The notes under the pieces: model-generated
Databases searched by the model: none
Seen by the model: only the letters and a program-made list of their open reading frames with translations
Told to the model about the DNA's origin: nothing
In this document: piece after piece, positions 1-11,439 of the stretch
Layout: each line of letters starts with the position of its first letter
Position numbering within the stretch: position 1 is the stretch's first letter
DNA from: Delphinus delphis
Taxonomy: Eukaryota; Chordata; Mammalia; Artiodactyla; Delphinidae
Assembly: GCF_949987515.2 (NCBI RefSeq)
Contig: NC_082694.2
Span: forward strand, 10,781,958-10,845,957
DNA length: 64,000 nt
Direction: 5' to 3'
Made by a program: the position numbers and the translations under genes

Positions 1-264
1 GTGTTTTCAAAGTCAAATATGTAAAATAAGAAATAGAGTGATTTGCTTATATCCCTGTTCCATCTACCCAGTTCCTTCCTTCTTCCTGTAGGTAACCACT
101 GTTTTCAGTTCTGACTTCTTTTTTTTCCATATAAGCAGTAGTGGATGATCTCTTACCCCTTTGGGTGGAGCATAATTGGTTCAGACCTCTCCTGGGATCG
201 GGACACCTGTAAATCTCTTAAATCCCTGTCCTTCACTGTACCAATGAGAGGTTGAGCCAGAGAG

Positions 265-490
265 AATGGGTGCATGGGCCCTGTGGTCAGAATTCTGGGT
301 TCATGTTGGCTCTCGTTGAGTATGTGGGTGACCTTGGGCAAAGTCCCTTAACCTCTTTGTGCTCAGTTTCCTCATCTGTAAAATGGGAGATATTGGTGCC
401 TCTATTATAGGATCGTTGTGAGGGGTTGAAGCAGTTCCTGACACGTGGTTAAGTACTGTATACATGTTTGCTGTTAGCAGTAATAGTAGT
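265..490 (+). mobile_element. MIR SINE, ancient
   Basis: The segment reads in order like the MIR core: a gtgaccttgggcaa block, cctctttgtgctcagtttcctcatctgt, then gggagatattggtgcc and a worn right end. It is diverged, lacks a clear TSD and lies in a STARD7 intron. Confidence 0.75.
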
Positions 491-540
491 AGAGTTCATA
501 TCATTTTGGTAAAGATTAAGATATTTAAACATTGGGGGTA

Positions 541-1040
541 TGTGTTGGGGTCCTCAGGACCACACCCCCATTCGAAGATCGAGTAAAAGGACGCGCAGGA
601 CTCAGCTTATAGTTTTACTCATGCCTGAGATTTATTACAGTGATGGAAAGATGCACAGCTGGATCAAAAGGGGAAGACACAGGCGGGGTCTGGAGGAACC
701 CACTGCAGTCTCCCCATGCTCTCCCTCCCGTGAGGGCCCACGGAGCACATCCTCTCCCAGCTGCAACATGCGTGCGATGTTTCTACCCAGGGAAGCCCAG
801 TAGAGACTCAGCGCCCAAGATTTGTACTGGGGGCTGGTCACATGAACGCCCTCTGCCTAGCGTGTCCTAAAATCCCAGACCCCCAGGAGGAAAGCAGGTG
901 CTCAGTATGAAGTGCATTGTTTGCGCAGAGGAGACACAGGGAGCCACCCTTAGCACTTAACTGTTGACTGGAGCCAAGTTCCCAGACACCAGCCAGGGCC
1001 AACCTCGTGAGATGGTAACCTCTCAGGTCTTCAGTGTTCA
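541..1040 (-). mobile_element. Solo LTR-like remnant of an endogenous retroviral element
   Basis: On the minus strand this block has LTR architecture: a TG-type start near 1040, an AATAAA signal (plus-strand tttatt at 631-636) and a CCCCAACACA-type end at 541. No internal viral coding sequence is visible beside it. Boundaries, especially the right one, are approximate and I could not confirm a target duplication. It sits in the intron upstream of the penultimate STARD7 exon. Confidence 0.5.
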
Positions 1041-1171
1041 CTCTCTTTTGCTCACAGCGGAAAACTGCCACTCTCCGCCTCAGAGTCAGATCTTGGTTAT
1101 TCTGTGGTACTGGATACGGAGGCTGTGGGGGTAGTTCAGGTACCTTCATCTTTGCTGTTTTTCTTTTCCAG

Positions 1172-2267
1172 AATGGCTTTGACTACTTGCTGACGTACAG
1201 TGACAATCCCCAGACAGTGTTTCCTCGCTACTGCGTTAGTTGGATGGTTTCCAGTGGTGAGTGGGCGCTTGTGTACAGGGCCTGGACCTGGGCTGAACAT
1301 TTTGTTTTTCTCTAGCTTCTTGGTGGCTTCAAGGAGATTAGTACTTGTCTCACTGGAGCCCTTCCGAGTTCATTGTTGAATACTACCTTGAAGGTAGTAA
1401 AGCCTCCAGCTGCGGTTTGGAGGGGTAAGAATTCTGGAAACCCAAAAAGGAACTTATGCCCAGAGGCAAGCGGAAGAACATTTGCTTAATATGGACTGTG
1501 TACATTAATGCATTTAACATTTTTCTTTTTCGTGTTGAAAGCCATAAATCTGGCATAGAAAATGTGGTTATAGGACAGTCACCTGGAGAAAGGGGGCCAC
1601 CACCCTTTCTCCCTTTCACCACCCTTTCACCATAACGGAGGCTACACATCACTGCTGTGACTGCATCTTTCCCTTCCAATCTCTTGCCTTAAAAGCAGCC
1701 TCACGTGATTTTCTTTCTTCTGGTTCTCTGTAGGCGGCTTCTTACACCTCAGGGGGAGAATGGAGAGGAGTTTAGGTGTTTCCGTTTGACATTTCTCTAA
1801 ACAAAATTGGCAGATATTTACGCTGTGCCACTGATAAATGATATTTTGATCACATAAGAGAGCCTTTGGGGATTTATGTGGCCTGATCAGTACCCCTTTT
1901 CAAAGGATCTCAGAGGTCAGGGGTTGTTTTCACTCCCTAAAAGTTTTGGTTGTCTCTCAGTCCATCTGTGATCTCTATAAGGAGGCATTGGCTCCTTATC
2001 AGGAAAGAGATAGGCCCTTCTAATTTTGAGCCTACTGTTGGTTTGTGTGTCAGTCTACCCAGATTTCCCTCTCTCCCAACAGGCATGCCAGATTTCCTGG
2101 AGAAGCTGCACATGGCCACTCTGAAAGCCAAGAACATGGAGATCAAAGTAAAGGACTATATCTCGTCTAAGCCTCTGGAAGTGGGTAGTGAAGCCAAGGC
2201 CACCGCCCCATCTTCTGAGCGGAAGAGTGAGGGTAGCTGTGGCCCTGCCCGGATTGAGTACGCCTGA
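1172..2267 (+). CDS. STARD7: StAR-related lipid transfer protein 7 (C-terminal part, two exons)
   Basis: STARD7 carries phosphatidylcholine to mitochondria and has a START lipid-binding domain. Only its end is in the window: exon 1172-1256 (acceptor ...ttttccag, donor GTGAGT, ending in phase 1) and the last exon 2083-2267 (acceptor ...cccaacag). Joined, they give 89 residues. These run from NGFDYLLTYSDNPQTVFPRY through CVSWMVSSGMPDFLEKLH, the end of the START fold with its C-terminal helix, to a hydrophilic tail ending GPARIEYA. That matches the human C-terminus closely by memory. The preceding exon, expected to end ...KSFDE, was not found between 1 and 1171, so the rest of the gene lies to the left. 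The intron at 1257-2082 has no recognised repeat. The frame is intact and identification is firm. Confidence 0.95.
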
Positions 2268-3945
2268 AGGACTTTCAGATAAGTAGGGACAGGCTGCTTC
2301 TAGCCCTGTCTCCGTGTCTTATCACTCACTCTGTTGCAGAATAAACAGGACGTGTATTTGAAGGTGTCTGCTGTAACCACCAGTGCAAGATAATTCAGTC
2401 CTGGTGTCCGGTCTGTTCAGAGCCCTACTGCTGTTTATTAAAACAGAAGAAGGAGGCGTCCGAGGGGGCATCGTCATATTCTCAGGCCAAGCATTTGGAA
2501 ATTTGGTGTTTCGCTGAGCTAATCTGGAACAAGCCTCTCACCTCAGGCCAGAGGGGACAACATCTTTTACTTCCTCTGTCCACATTCCATTCTCAGCCTC
2601 GGTTCTGCAGCACACTGGGCTTCCTTCGGTTCTGAAGGTCCAGCTGGACCACCTGGACGGTTGCGTCTTCAGTGAGGGATAGTGGGGAGTGCTCTGGTTG
2701 CAGTCCTGGTGTTGAGTGGTGTGAACTGTTGCTTGGCAGTGTAAGTGCCTCGTCCTCACCTTCTCCTGTCTTTAGGGACATAAAGTTTGTACCAAGAAAT
2801 ATCACTCTTGGCCTCCCATCCACACCCCATTGACTCCCTCTACCCAGAGCAGTTTCCTTTGAGTTGACCAGTTCTTCTGTATTCGTGTGCTGTATTCATC
2901 TGGGTCGTTGCCTCCTCCCGCAGGCCGATTACCAAGAACACTGGGAGACGGTGGCTCTCTGTATCATCAGTGTTTTTGATGGGATCAGTGGAGATGCTCG
3001 ACACATTACACTTCAGCTCTGTTTTTTTTTTTTTTAACCTTTGTGTTAAACAGTGGGAATTGGGGAGTTGAATAGGATTTTTCCATAGTCTGTATAGAAA
3101 ACACCATTTTGATTGAGGCGTTATTTTTCACACTTCAGGTTTGACTGGATGCTCAGCACTTGCCTGTCCTGGAAGGCTAAAGGCAGAGGAGTGGGGATTG
3201 GGCGCCTCCCTTGGAGCTCTTAGAGCTGTAGACAAGCTGTGTGAACAGCTAGATGGAAGTTTGTCCCAAGTGCTAATATAGAGGGGGATGTGGTTTATGT
3301 GACCCTCTTGTCCCTCTGAGAAGCTTTTCCTCCTTTTCTAAGCTAAAATAAGAGCAAACCACGCTGTTCAGATAAAGTCACAACCAGATGGGATCAGTCT
3401 GACTGGAGAATCGGGAACAGCTTTCAAATCCTCCTCCCTCCCCTTATTTCTTAGAATTTGAATGACCAGATTGCTCCCCACCCCACTCGCTACCCTTTTG
3501 CGTTGTTGAAAGGGGAGCTAAACCTGAGACGAACTTTAAGCCCCTCGACCTTTCTGTTGCCTAAGTACTGTGCCAAGGAAATGCCTGCCCCGGTGTTTCA
3601 AGTCTTGCGTTCTCTGCGTCGTTGGCAGAGCAGGGAGATGCACCCGGCAGTCCCAGCTTCCTTTCGTTGATTGTGTCTCTCTCCTCATCCCCAGGGCCTG
3701 ACAGACCAGGAAGAGTCCCTCAGTTACGGTTACGTTGGAAGTTAGTGCCTGTGATTGTTGGGACGTGGGTGGCGTGGGTGAGTGGTGTGAGTGCACATGT
3801 GATAAGGGGCTGGGCGTTGCCCATATGCTTTTTGGCAATTTGACTCTGCACTTGGGGTTGGTCTATACAATTGCTTATGTCATTGTAATGATTTCACTCC
3901 TGTGACATTTTTATCAAATGTGTGAATAAAAAGATTGGTATGAAA
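2268..3945 (+). other. STARD7: STARD7 3' UTR
   Basis: After the TGA at 2265-2267 the sequence runs about 1.66 kb free of recognisable interspersed repeats to an AATAAA at 3925-3930. An earlier AATAAA at 2340-2345, only 73 nt after the stop, could give a very short alternative UTR. The UTR extent is inferred from the signals; no transcript data are available. Confidence 0.7.
3925..3930 (+). terminator. STARD7: Distal polyadenylation signal of STARD7
   Basis: A canonical AATAAA, followed by a T/G-rich stretch (gagtgtgtctttgg) at 3945-3959, as expected downstream of a cleavage site. Confidence 0.7.
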
Positions 3946-3959
3946 GAGTGTGTCTTTGG

Positions 3960-4640
3960 ACAGATGTTGGTGGGGAAATCTTGCATACTGGGCTTATTAT
4001 TTCTTCCTGATCATAAAGTTGAAGTGTGTTTCTGCTCATAGAGTTGGCACTTGGAAGTGGCAGGGCTTGGTCTTTCTTGGCGGTAACTGACACACCGCTC
4101 ACTACCTTGTCTAGACTGTAAGCCCTTTCCAGGTGACCAGTTTGGCAACTGAAAACAAACCACCTGTTTGTGCTTCTTTGTCTTGATCTCCTAGTAACCC
4201 ACACCCTTTGCTTTAAAAGAAGGATTGACTTGGAGGAAACAGAGTTAGAGCTTTGCTGGGAGGGAGTGAGGAGAGGAGGGGACTCGGGCCCGGGGCTGGA
4301 GTCCGGGGGCTGGAGAGGGAGGGTGGTGAGTGCGAAACCCAGGGCATGGTTAGGTCACACAGGCAGTTCTGCTGGAATGTGGATTTGTGCCAAGGTGATT
4401 GATGCGTTAGAGACACTGAGCATAGCATGAATTTTGAGTTTATGTGTAATTTTTGCCTGTGGGAGACAAGAGGTGAACACGGATGCCCATCCAAACTACG
4501 ACAGCTCTTTCCTCCACAGTGCTCTCAGATAATCTCTGGAAAGACATCTGTGCTGGAAGACTACTTGTCAGAGGTCGTATGCTGCGGGTGCACGTGTGTG
4601 TGTATAGTCTTACATTTGTTTCTTTGTTTTGTTTTGGTTT
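3960..4640. other. Unique sequence downstream of STARD7
   Basis: No coding exon, RNA gene or recognisable repeat is visible. Short open frames on both strands lack any protein-like signature. Confidence 0.5.
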
Positions 4641-4776
4641 TTTGAATATTTATTTGGCTGTGTGGGTCTTAGTCGCAGCATGCATGAGGGATCTAGCTCA
4701 CCGACCAGAGATTGAACCCAGGCCCCCTGCATAGGGAGCACGGAGTCTTAACCACTGGACCACTAGGGAAGTCCCT
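4641..4776 (-). mobile_element. CHR-type tRNA-derived SINE, short class
   Basis: Minus-strand copy. The head is the complement of accactagggaagtccct at the right end, the B-box region is attgaacccagg, and a T-rich tail is at the left. It is diverged. Confidence 0.85.
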
Positions 4777-5055
4777 GTGTAGCCTCACATTTAGAGAGTT
4801 GGTCGCACTGGCCTTCAGCCTGCTGTGGAGGCCTCTGCTCAGCACCCCTGCCATTCTCCAGGCTCTGCGTGAACACTTCCACGGAGAAGCAGCTGAGTTC
4901 TTGACTGAGCAGCATTTCTGTTGGCGGATAGCTCCGGCTTTCAGAACGTTCTTTACGTTGAGACCAAGTGGGCCTCATACTGTCTACCGATGGGTCAAGC
5001 CCTGTCCTTGGAGCAACACTGAAAACTCTCCCATGGGATAGCGCTTCGTATTCTT

Positions 5056-5256
5056 TTTTTTTTCCCGTACACGGGCCTCTCACTGTTGTGGCCTCTCCCA
5101 TTGCGGAGCACAGGCTCCGGACGCGCAGGCTCAGCGGCCATGGCTCACGGGCCCAGCCGCTCCGCTGCATGAGGGATCTTCCCGGACCGGGGCACGAATC
5201 CGTGTCCCCTGCATCGGTAGGCGGACTGTCAACCACTGCGCCACCAGGGAAGCCCT
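5056..5256 (-). mobile_element. CHR-type SINE, about 200-bp class
   Basis: Full minus-strand copy from a T-rich tail through cacgggcctctcactgttg to ccaccagggaagccct. It is flanked by a 16-bp TSD (5040-5055 and 5257-5272) with 14 of 16 bases matching, so its insertion limits are well defined. Confidence 0.92.
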
Positions 5257-5465
5257 AGTGCTTCATATTCTTGAAGACGGTGCTCATGTGACAGCTTTTC
5301 CAAGGCTTTATGTCACCAGCAGCTTCAAAAATCCTCCAACTTATTTTGAACAATTTCATACATATAGAAAAGTTGAAAGAGTAATAAAAAAAAACCTTAT
5401 ATACCCTTTCTGTACCTTTGCTGGTTGTTAACAAAGGCTTTATCTTCCTCTCTGTCTACACTTTG

Positions 5466-5811
5466 CTATGACTGGACTATGTCCTAAAATTCATATGCTG
5501 GGGCCCTAACTCCAACGTGATGGTGGAGATGTGGCCTTTGGAACGTGATAGGTTTAGATGAGGTCATGAGGGTGGGTCCCCATTATGGAATTAGTGCCCT
5601 TATACGAAGAGCTGCCAGGGGCTTGTTCTCCCTCTCCACCGTGTGAGGACACAGAGGTTGGAAAGCCAGAGAGAGCTCTCACCAGGAAATGGAATCGACT
5701 AGCATCTCGATCTTGGATGTTCAGCCTCCGGAACTGTGAGAAATAAATTTCTGTTGCTTAAGCCACTTAGTCTGTGGTATTTTGTTATGGTGGCCTAATT
5801 AGATTAATACA
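5466..5811 (+). mobile_element. MLT1-type LTR (ERVL-MaLR), solo
   Basis: The sequence follows the MLT1 LTR pattern: a start near tatgactggactatgtcc, gatgaggtcatgagggtggg, gaactgtgagaaataaattt and an end at ttgttatggtggcctaatta. No internal region is attached. The family assignment is from memory of the consensus. Confidence 0.8.
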
Positions 5812-5875
5812 CTTTTTCATGACCATTTGAAACTAAGTTGCAAACATATTTCACCCCTAAATACTGAAACATGCT

Positions 5876-5996
5876 TTTTTCCCCCCCCCTGCGCCATGCA
5901 GCATGCGGGATCTTAGTTCCCTGACCAGGGGTCAAACCCATGCCCCCTGCAGTGAAAGCACGAAGTCCTAACCCCTGGACTGCCAGGGAAGTCCCC
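5876..5996 (-). mobile_element. CHR-type SINE, short class
   Basis: Minus-strand copy with gcatgcgggatcttagttcc, ggtcaaaccca and a gccagggaagtcccc head. The tail has become a run of C and T. Confidence 0.85.
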
Positions 5997-6138
5997 GAGC
6001 ATGCTTTCTTATAATAGGGATATTCTGTGTAACCACAATGCCATTAGCACACAGATAAACAATGTCATAATATCTAATAATTCAGTCCATATTAAAATTT
6101 CCCGTTGCCCCCTATATGACTCTAGCAAACTCCCCTTA

Positions 6139-6282
6139 AGTAGTTGTGGCACGCAGGCTCAGCAGTTGTGGCGTACGGGCTTAGTTGCTCCGCAGCATGT
6201 GGGATCTTCCCGGACCGGGCTCGAACCCCTGTCCCCTGCATTGGCAGGCGGATTCTTAACCACAGAGCCACAAGGGGAGTCT
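6139..6282 (-). mobile_element. CHR-type SINE, 3'-truncated
   Basis: Only the head and tRNA-like body are present, from tagttgtggcacgcaggctc to cacaaggggagtct. The terminal module and A-rich tail of the longer classes are missing. Confidence 0.8.
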
Positions 6283-6597
6283 AGGAAATTCTTTTCAAAA
6301 TGAAAATATGCTTCATAAAATTTGAGAACTCTGATTTCTAATAAATAAGCTTGAAAAATATCTAAAAAATTAAACTATAACCTCTGGATGGAAGTGATTT
6401 TGATGTAAAATGTGCCTGTTTTTACAGACCTCAGTAGTACTTGATAGAGCATCATTCCAAAGGGACTCCCAGGCCACACACTGTCACAGTTGCTTTAATA
6501 ACCTCATTCTGGTTGATTCTGGTCTACAAATGCATTTAAAATTTTTTTCAGACAGATAACTTATAAATGACCTAACGTCTATTGTTTTTTGATAAAT

Positions 6598-6879
6598 TTA
6601 TTTTTTATTTATTTTTGGCTGGGTTGGGTCTTCGTTGCTGCGCGGGCTTTCTCTAGTTGGGGCGAGTGGGGGCTATTCTTCGTTGCGGTGCACGGGCTTC
6701 TCATTGCGGTGGCTTCTCTTGTTGCGGAGCACAGGCTCTAGGCACACGGGCTTCAGTAGTTGTGGCATAAGGGCTTCGTTGCTCTGCGGCATGTGGGACC
6801 TTCCCGGACCAGGGCTTGAACCCGTGTCCCTTGCATTGGCAGGCGGATTCTTAACCACTGCGCCACCAGGGAAGTCCCT
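6598..6879 (-). mobile_element. CHR-type SINE, long class (about 280 bp)
   Basis: Complete minus-strand copy: the T/A-rich tail, then ggctgggttgggtcttcgtt, the gcttctcattgcggtggctt block, the tRNA-like region and ccaccagggaagtccct. Confidence 0.9.
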
Positions 6880-7595
6880 TATCATCTATTTTTAAAGAGC
6901 CTCACCATACCTAAAAAGGTAAGGTGGATGTTTGAAAGTAGTAATTAATGTTTGGGTGTTTTTATGGTTAATGCATTTTGCCGTATCTTAAAACTCTGCT
7001 GTTTACCATGTCTTAAAACTCTCTGCTCTAACATGAGTTAGGATTATGTTCATCCTTGAGGGACAGAAACCCACAATATGGCCTAAACAAGACTAACGTT
7101 GATGTTCTTTCCTGAATGTAGCCGGTCCAGGGCTGGCACGGTGGCCCCGTGGTCGTCCCAGACTCAGGCTCCTACAGTCATGTCCTGCCCTCATCACACA
7201 GAGGTGGATTCAGTTACATCAGAATCTCTGGGGTGAGACCCAAGCATTGTGTTATAATTCTAGATATATTATAGCTTGTCAGTGCTCTTCCTAAAAGGTG
7301 GAGCCCAGGACTACACTTGACTCTTCCCTGGCAGGTGAGCATCGTGAAGACGGGGCCTGTGTCTGCTCTGTGCCCAGTGGGGCCTGCTTCCCCTCCAGCC
7401 ATCACGTCTGTGCTCTGCCAGTGGGAAGGAGAAAGGGGAAAAGAATGTCTCTCCCCTTGAGGATCCTTCCCAGAGTGGCACATCATTGCTGCTTAAAACC
7501 ACAGGGACCAGAACTTAGGCCAAAGACCACACCCAGCTGCTGAGAAGTAGACTATACTTTGAGCAGCCATGTACCCAGTAAAAATTCAGAGGTCA
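6880..7595. other. Unique spacer
   Basis: No gene or recognisable repeat is seen. Base composition is mixed and unremarkable. Confidence 0.45.
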
Positions 7596-7715
7596 GGAAT
7601 TCCCTGGTGGTCCAGTGGTTAGGACTCGGCACTTTCACTGCCAGGGCCCGGGTTCGATCCCTGGTCGGGGAACTAAAATCCTGCAAGCCGTGCAGCGCAG
7701 CCAAAAAAAAAAAAA
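7596..7715 (+). mobile_element. CHR-type SINE, short class, young-looking
   Basis: Plus-strand copy from ggaattccctggtggtcca through the B box ggttcgatccctgg to a poly(A) tail. It is bounded by a perfect 15-bp TSD (7581-7595 and 7716-7730), so its limits are exact. Confidence 0.95.
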
Positions 7716-7870
7716 AAAATTCAGAGGTCATTTTGCTGAGGAAGAAGGAGAGAACGGAAATGGGGGCAGCTGGTAGGCTTTGCCAATTTACAGCTAAGAC
7801 ACACCTACAACTTTAAGTGCATCACTTCAAAGACTCTGGACTCAGTTAAAAAGGCAAAAATGCCAGGAGA

Positions 7871-8298
7871 TATTCTAGTTTGCTAGGGCTGCCATAACAA
7901 AGTACCACAAACTGAGTGGCTTGAGCAACAGAAATGTGTCATCTTCCCAGTCCTGGAGGCCGGAAGTCTGAGATCAAGGTGTCAGCAGGGTTGGCCTCCC
8001 CCAGCTTCTGGTGGTTGGCACCATCCTTGGCTTCCCTTGGCTTCTAGATGCATCCCCTCACCTCTGCCTTCACGCTCACGTGGCATTCTCCCTCTGTGCA
8101 TGTGTCTATGTCCAGATTTCCCCTTTTTGTAAGGACACTGGTCATATTGGTGACAAGCCCATTCTATTCCAGTATAACCTCATCTTAACCTAATGACATC
8201 TCAATGGCACTATTTCCAAATAAGGCCACATTCCGTGGTGTTGGGGGGTAAGGACTTCAACATAGGAGTTTTGAGGGGACACAGTTCAACCCGTAACA
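7871..8298 (-). mobile_element. MLT1-type LTR (ERVL-MaLR), reverse orientation
   Basis: The stretch tttgctagggctgccataac at the left is the complement of the MLT1 3' end. The right side (aggacttcaacataggagtt, cacagttcaacccgtaaca) corresponds to its 5' part. No internal region is present. Confidence 0.75.
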
Positions 8299-9235
8299 AG
8301 GAGAGATCGCAGAGAACTCCATTTCAGAATGACTTTTCAAAAGCAATGACCCCTCACGGAGTCCAGAACGACTTCCCTGCCTGGCCTGGCTCACCTGTCC
8401 TGAACTTCACTGTGGCAGCAGCAGGGGGCAGGGCTGCACTGCCCGCTGGGAGCCGTTTCTCAGGCCGCCTGTGACTGCTGGAAGACTTCACAGCTCATTG
8501 AAACCAATGGTTCACTGCGGTCTCCTTGGGCACCACCATCCCTCCCTCAAAGCCTGCACTGGCATCAAGACCTATGAATAAACGAGAGAGGAAGTGGGTC
8601 AGACGACCACAGCCTGTGTGGGTGTGTGGAGTTGGTTGGTGGGAAGAGGAGGCCAAGGGCAAGTGGAGGTTTGCAGGCCCCAGCCTGGGCCGGAGTGTGC
8701 GCCTGGGAGAGACAGGTGTGGATAAGGAGAGAGCTCCACTTTGCTGCCCTCCAGGCTTCCTGCTCTGAGGGGCCAATACCAGTCCCAAGCTAGGAGGAGG
8801 GTTGGCTTCTCCAGACCCAGCCAGGGCTGGCAGGCCAAGTGGAGGACCCCGCTGTTTGATGTTCCATCCTCCAGCTATCATTCCTGCATTTCCTGTTATA
8901 ATGCTTGTCCGATGGCTGTATTTCTGTGCCTAGAAAGAAGGCAGGATGTGGTGATATTCAGCAAGGAATTACTGAACGCCCACTATGTGCCTGTGACTTT
9001 GAAGCGAATTGTGAAGCAGCTGGGCAGACGGCATGGGAGTGGACAGAATTAAACAGCTCAGCACTGAGAACCAACGGTGGGCCTGTTCTGTGTGGTCTGT
9101 TCTGTGTGGCCAGTTCTCTGTGGCCCGTTCTGTGTGGCAGGGGCAGGGCAGCTGGTGTGGGTGGGACTCCATTCACAAGACCAACAGTCTGGGACATATT
9201 TAAACCAGTGTCGTGCTGATGCATCACTGAGACCT
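8299..9235. other. Unique sequence with a small imperfect tandem repeat
   Basis: No gene is seen. Between about 9078 and 9137 the motif ctgttctgtgtgg recurs with variations about four times at roughly 15-bp spacing. The rest is ordinary unique sequence. Confidence 0.45.
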
Positions 9236-9368
9236 TTTTTTTTTTAAAAATAAATTGGGATTTTATTCCTGGATTATTATTAATTTTTACATAATATGAC
9301 TTTTCTTCAAAAGCTTCTTTAGTTTCTTTTTGGTTTTGCTTTTTAATTGAAGTATACTTGATTTACAA

Positions 9369-9493
9369 TTTTTTTTTTTCTTTTTGGCTGTGCCACACAG
9401 CATGCAGGATCTTAGTTCCCAACCAGGGATCGAACCCACAGCCCCTGCAGTGGAAGCATGGAGTCTTAACCACTGGCCCGCCTGGGAAGTCCC
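9369..9493 (-). mobile_element. CHR-type SINE, short class, inside L1
   Basis: Minus-strand copy with a T-rich tail, tgccacacagcatgcaggat, gggatcgaacccac and a cctgggaagtccc head. Confidence 0.85.
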
Positions 9494-9562
9494 AAATTTG
9501 TTTTCTAACTGGAGTATAGTTGAGTGAGTCAGTGATACATATACTTATATCCACTCTTTTTT

Positions 9563-9592
9563 AATGACCTATATATATCCATATAGGTCATT
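9563..9592. repeat. Perfect 12-bp inverted repeat
   Basis: Arms aatgacctatat (9563-9574) and atataggtcatt (9581-9592) are exact complements around a 6-nt loop. The repeat lies inside the L1 fragment and needs no functional explanation. Confidence 0.85.
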
Positions 9593-9954
9593 ACAGAGTA
9601 CTGAGTAGAGTTCCCTGTGCCATACAGTAGGTTCTTATTAGTTATCTATTTTATATATAGTAGTGTGTATATGTCCATCCCAGTCTCCCAATGTATCCCT
9701 CCTGCCCACCCCCCTCCACTGAGAACATTCTTGACACTCCTTTGGATTTTGCCTTCATACTCTTTTATTTTCCAAAGTAATACCTATGAGACTAAAAAGG
9801 TAATAAATCTATTTTATACATAAAAATATAAAGAAAAATTATCTAGAATCCTTACAAGTTAGAGATTCAGTGTCTTTTTCCTACTTACTTGCATCTCTAC
9901 ATAATTTTGTGCAGTTTTATCTAAGCATTCATGTACACAGTTTAAAAAGTCAAA

Positions 9955-10420
9955 TAATTCTTTTTTTTTGCTTTTAAAATGTTTATTATATAAGTTTCAG
10001 GTGTACAGCATTGCAGTTCAACATCTGTATACACTACAGAATGATCCCTCACCATACACTTGATCCCTTTGCCCATTTCTCCACCTCCCAACCCCCCACC
10101 TCTGATAATCAGTAATCTGTTCTCTGTTATCTATGAGTTTGTTATTGTTTTACGTTTTTTTTAGATTCCATTGTAGATTCCATTGTACGTGTGAAATCAC
10201 ACGGTATTTGTCTTTCTCCACCTGACTTATTTCACCTAGCATAATACCTTCAAAGTCAATTCGTGTTGCAAATGGCAGGAGTTCATTTTTTTTACGGCTG
10301 AATAATATGAATAATGGCTGAATTATAATAATCCATTGTATAAATATACCACATCTTCTTTATCCATTTATCCATCAATGAACACGTAGGTGGTTTGCAT
10401 ATCTAAAAAGCCAAATAGTT
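9955..10420 (-). mobile_element. L1 fragment, older
   Basis: Motifs such as aagtttcaggtgtacagcat, cggtatttgtctttctccac and catcttctttatccatttat are the complement of L1 3' sequence. It is diverged, with an internal near-duplication (ttagattccattgtagattcc). Confidence 0.8.
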
Positions 10421-10577
10421 CTTACAAAGTTTGTTGCAAAAACCTCTCTCCTATTACTTCCCCCCGCCCCCCGCCCGCCCACCCACCCAGGAACAGCCAG
10501 GCTGCCTCTCAAAGGGCATGATACTGGTATTTTCCTCCAGGTCTCTAAATAATGGGCTTATATTACCACACCCTGAC

Positions 10578-11430
10578 TTTTTTTTTTATTTAACATCTTT
10601 ATTGGAGTATAATTGCTTTACAATTGTGTGCTAGTTTCTGCTTCATAGCAAAGTGAATCAGTTATACATATACGTATGTCCCCATATCTCTTCCCTCTTG
10701 TGTCTCTCTCCCTCCCACCCTCCCTATCCCACCCCTCTAGGTGGTCACAAAGCACTGAGCTGATCTCCCTGTGCTATGCAGCTGCTTCCCACTAGCTATC
10801 TATTTTACATTTCGTAAAATATATTCACCTATTGAGGGGCATTTGTATTGCTCCCAGTTTTTTGGCTATTATAAATAGAGCTGCTATAAACATTTATGTA
10901 CAAGTCTTTGTGTGAATATGTTTCTGAGTTTTTGGGGGTTTTTTTGGTAAATACCTGGAAGAGGAATGGCTTAGTTGTATTGTAGCTGCATGTTTAAATA
11001 TTCTTAGGTAACCACCAAACCATTGCCAAAATTGTTGAAATATTTTATATCCCCACCAGCAGTGTATGAGTGTTCCAGTTTCTCCAACTCCTTGCCAAAA
11101 CTTGTTATGGCCAGTCTTCTCATTATACTTTTAATTTGCATTTCCCTAATGACTAATGATATTTATTTATTTATTTATTTATTTATGGCCGCAGCATGCG
11201 GGATGCGGGATCTTAATTCCACAACCAGGGATCGAACCCGGTCCCTCTGCATTGGGAGTGTGGGTTCTTAACCACTGGACCACCAGGGAAGTCCCTTCTA
11301 ATGACTAATAATATTTAGTATCTATATGTGCTTATTGGCATTCAAGAATCTTCTTCTATGAAGTGTCATTTGAAATCATTTGCTCCTTTTTTATTGGGTT
11401 GTTTGTCTTATTACACTGTAAGAGGTCTTT
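10578..11430 (-). mobile_element. L1 fragment interrupted by a SINE
   Basis: It begins with an L1 3' UTR type sequence (tttattggagtataattgct, gtgctatgcagctgcttccc) and continues into sequence complementary to the end of ORF2 (attttatatccccaccagca, tttgcatttccctaatgact). A CHR SINE at 11166-11297 splits it. No intact reading frame remains. Confidence 0.8.
11166..11297 (-). mobile_element. CHR-type SINE, short class, nested in L1
   Basis: It is flanked by a 20-bp TSD of L1 origin (11146-11165 and 11298-11317), matching at 19 of 20 bases. This shows SINE insertion into an already resident L1. The tail is (tttA)n-like and the head is accaccagggaagtccct. Confidence 0.92.
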
Positions 11431-11439
11431 TTTTAATGA

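Larger units (their letters stand above)
9331..9724 (-). mobile_element. L1 3'-end fragment, split by a SINE
   Basis: The motif ttaattgaagtatacttgat, then gagttccctgtgccatacag and gtctcccaatgtatccctcc, is the complement of the L1 3' end common in cetartiodactyls. A short CHR SINE at 9369-9493 interrupts it. Confidence 0.75.
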
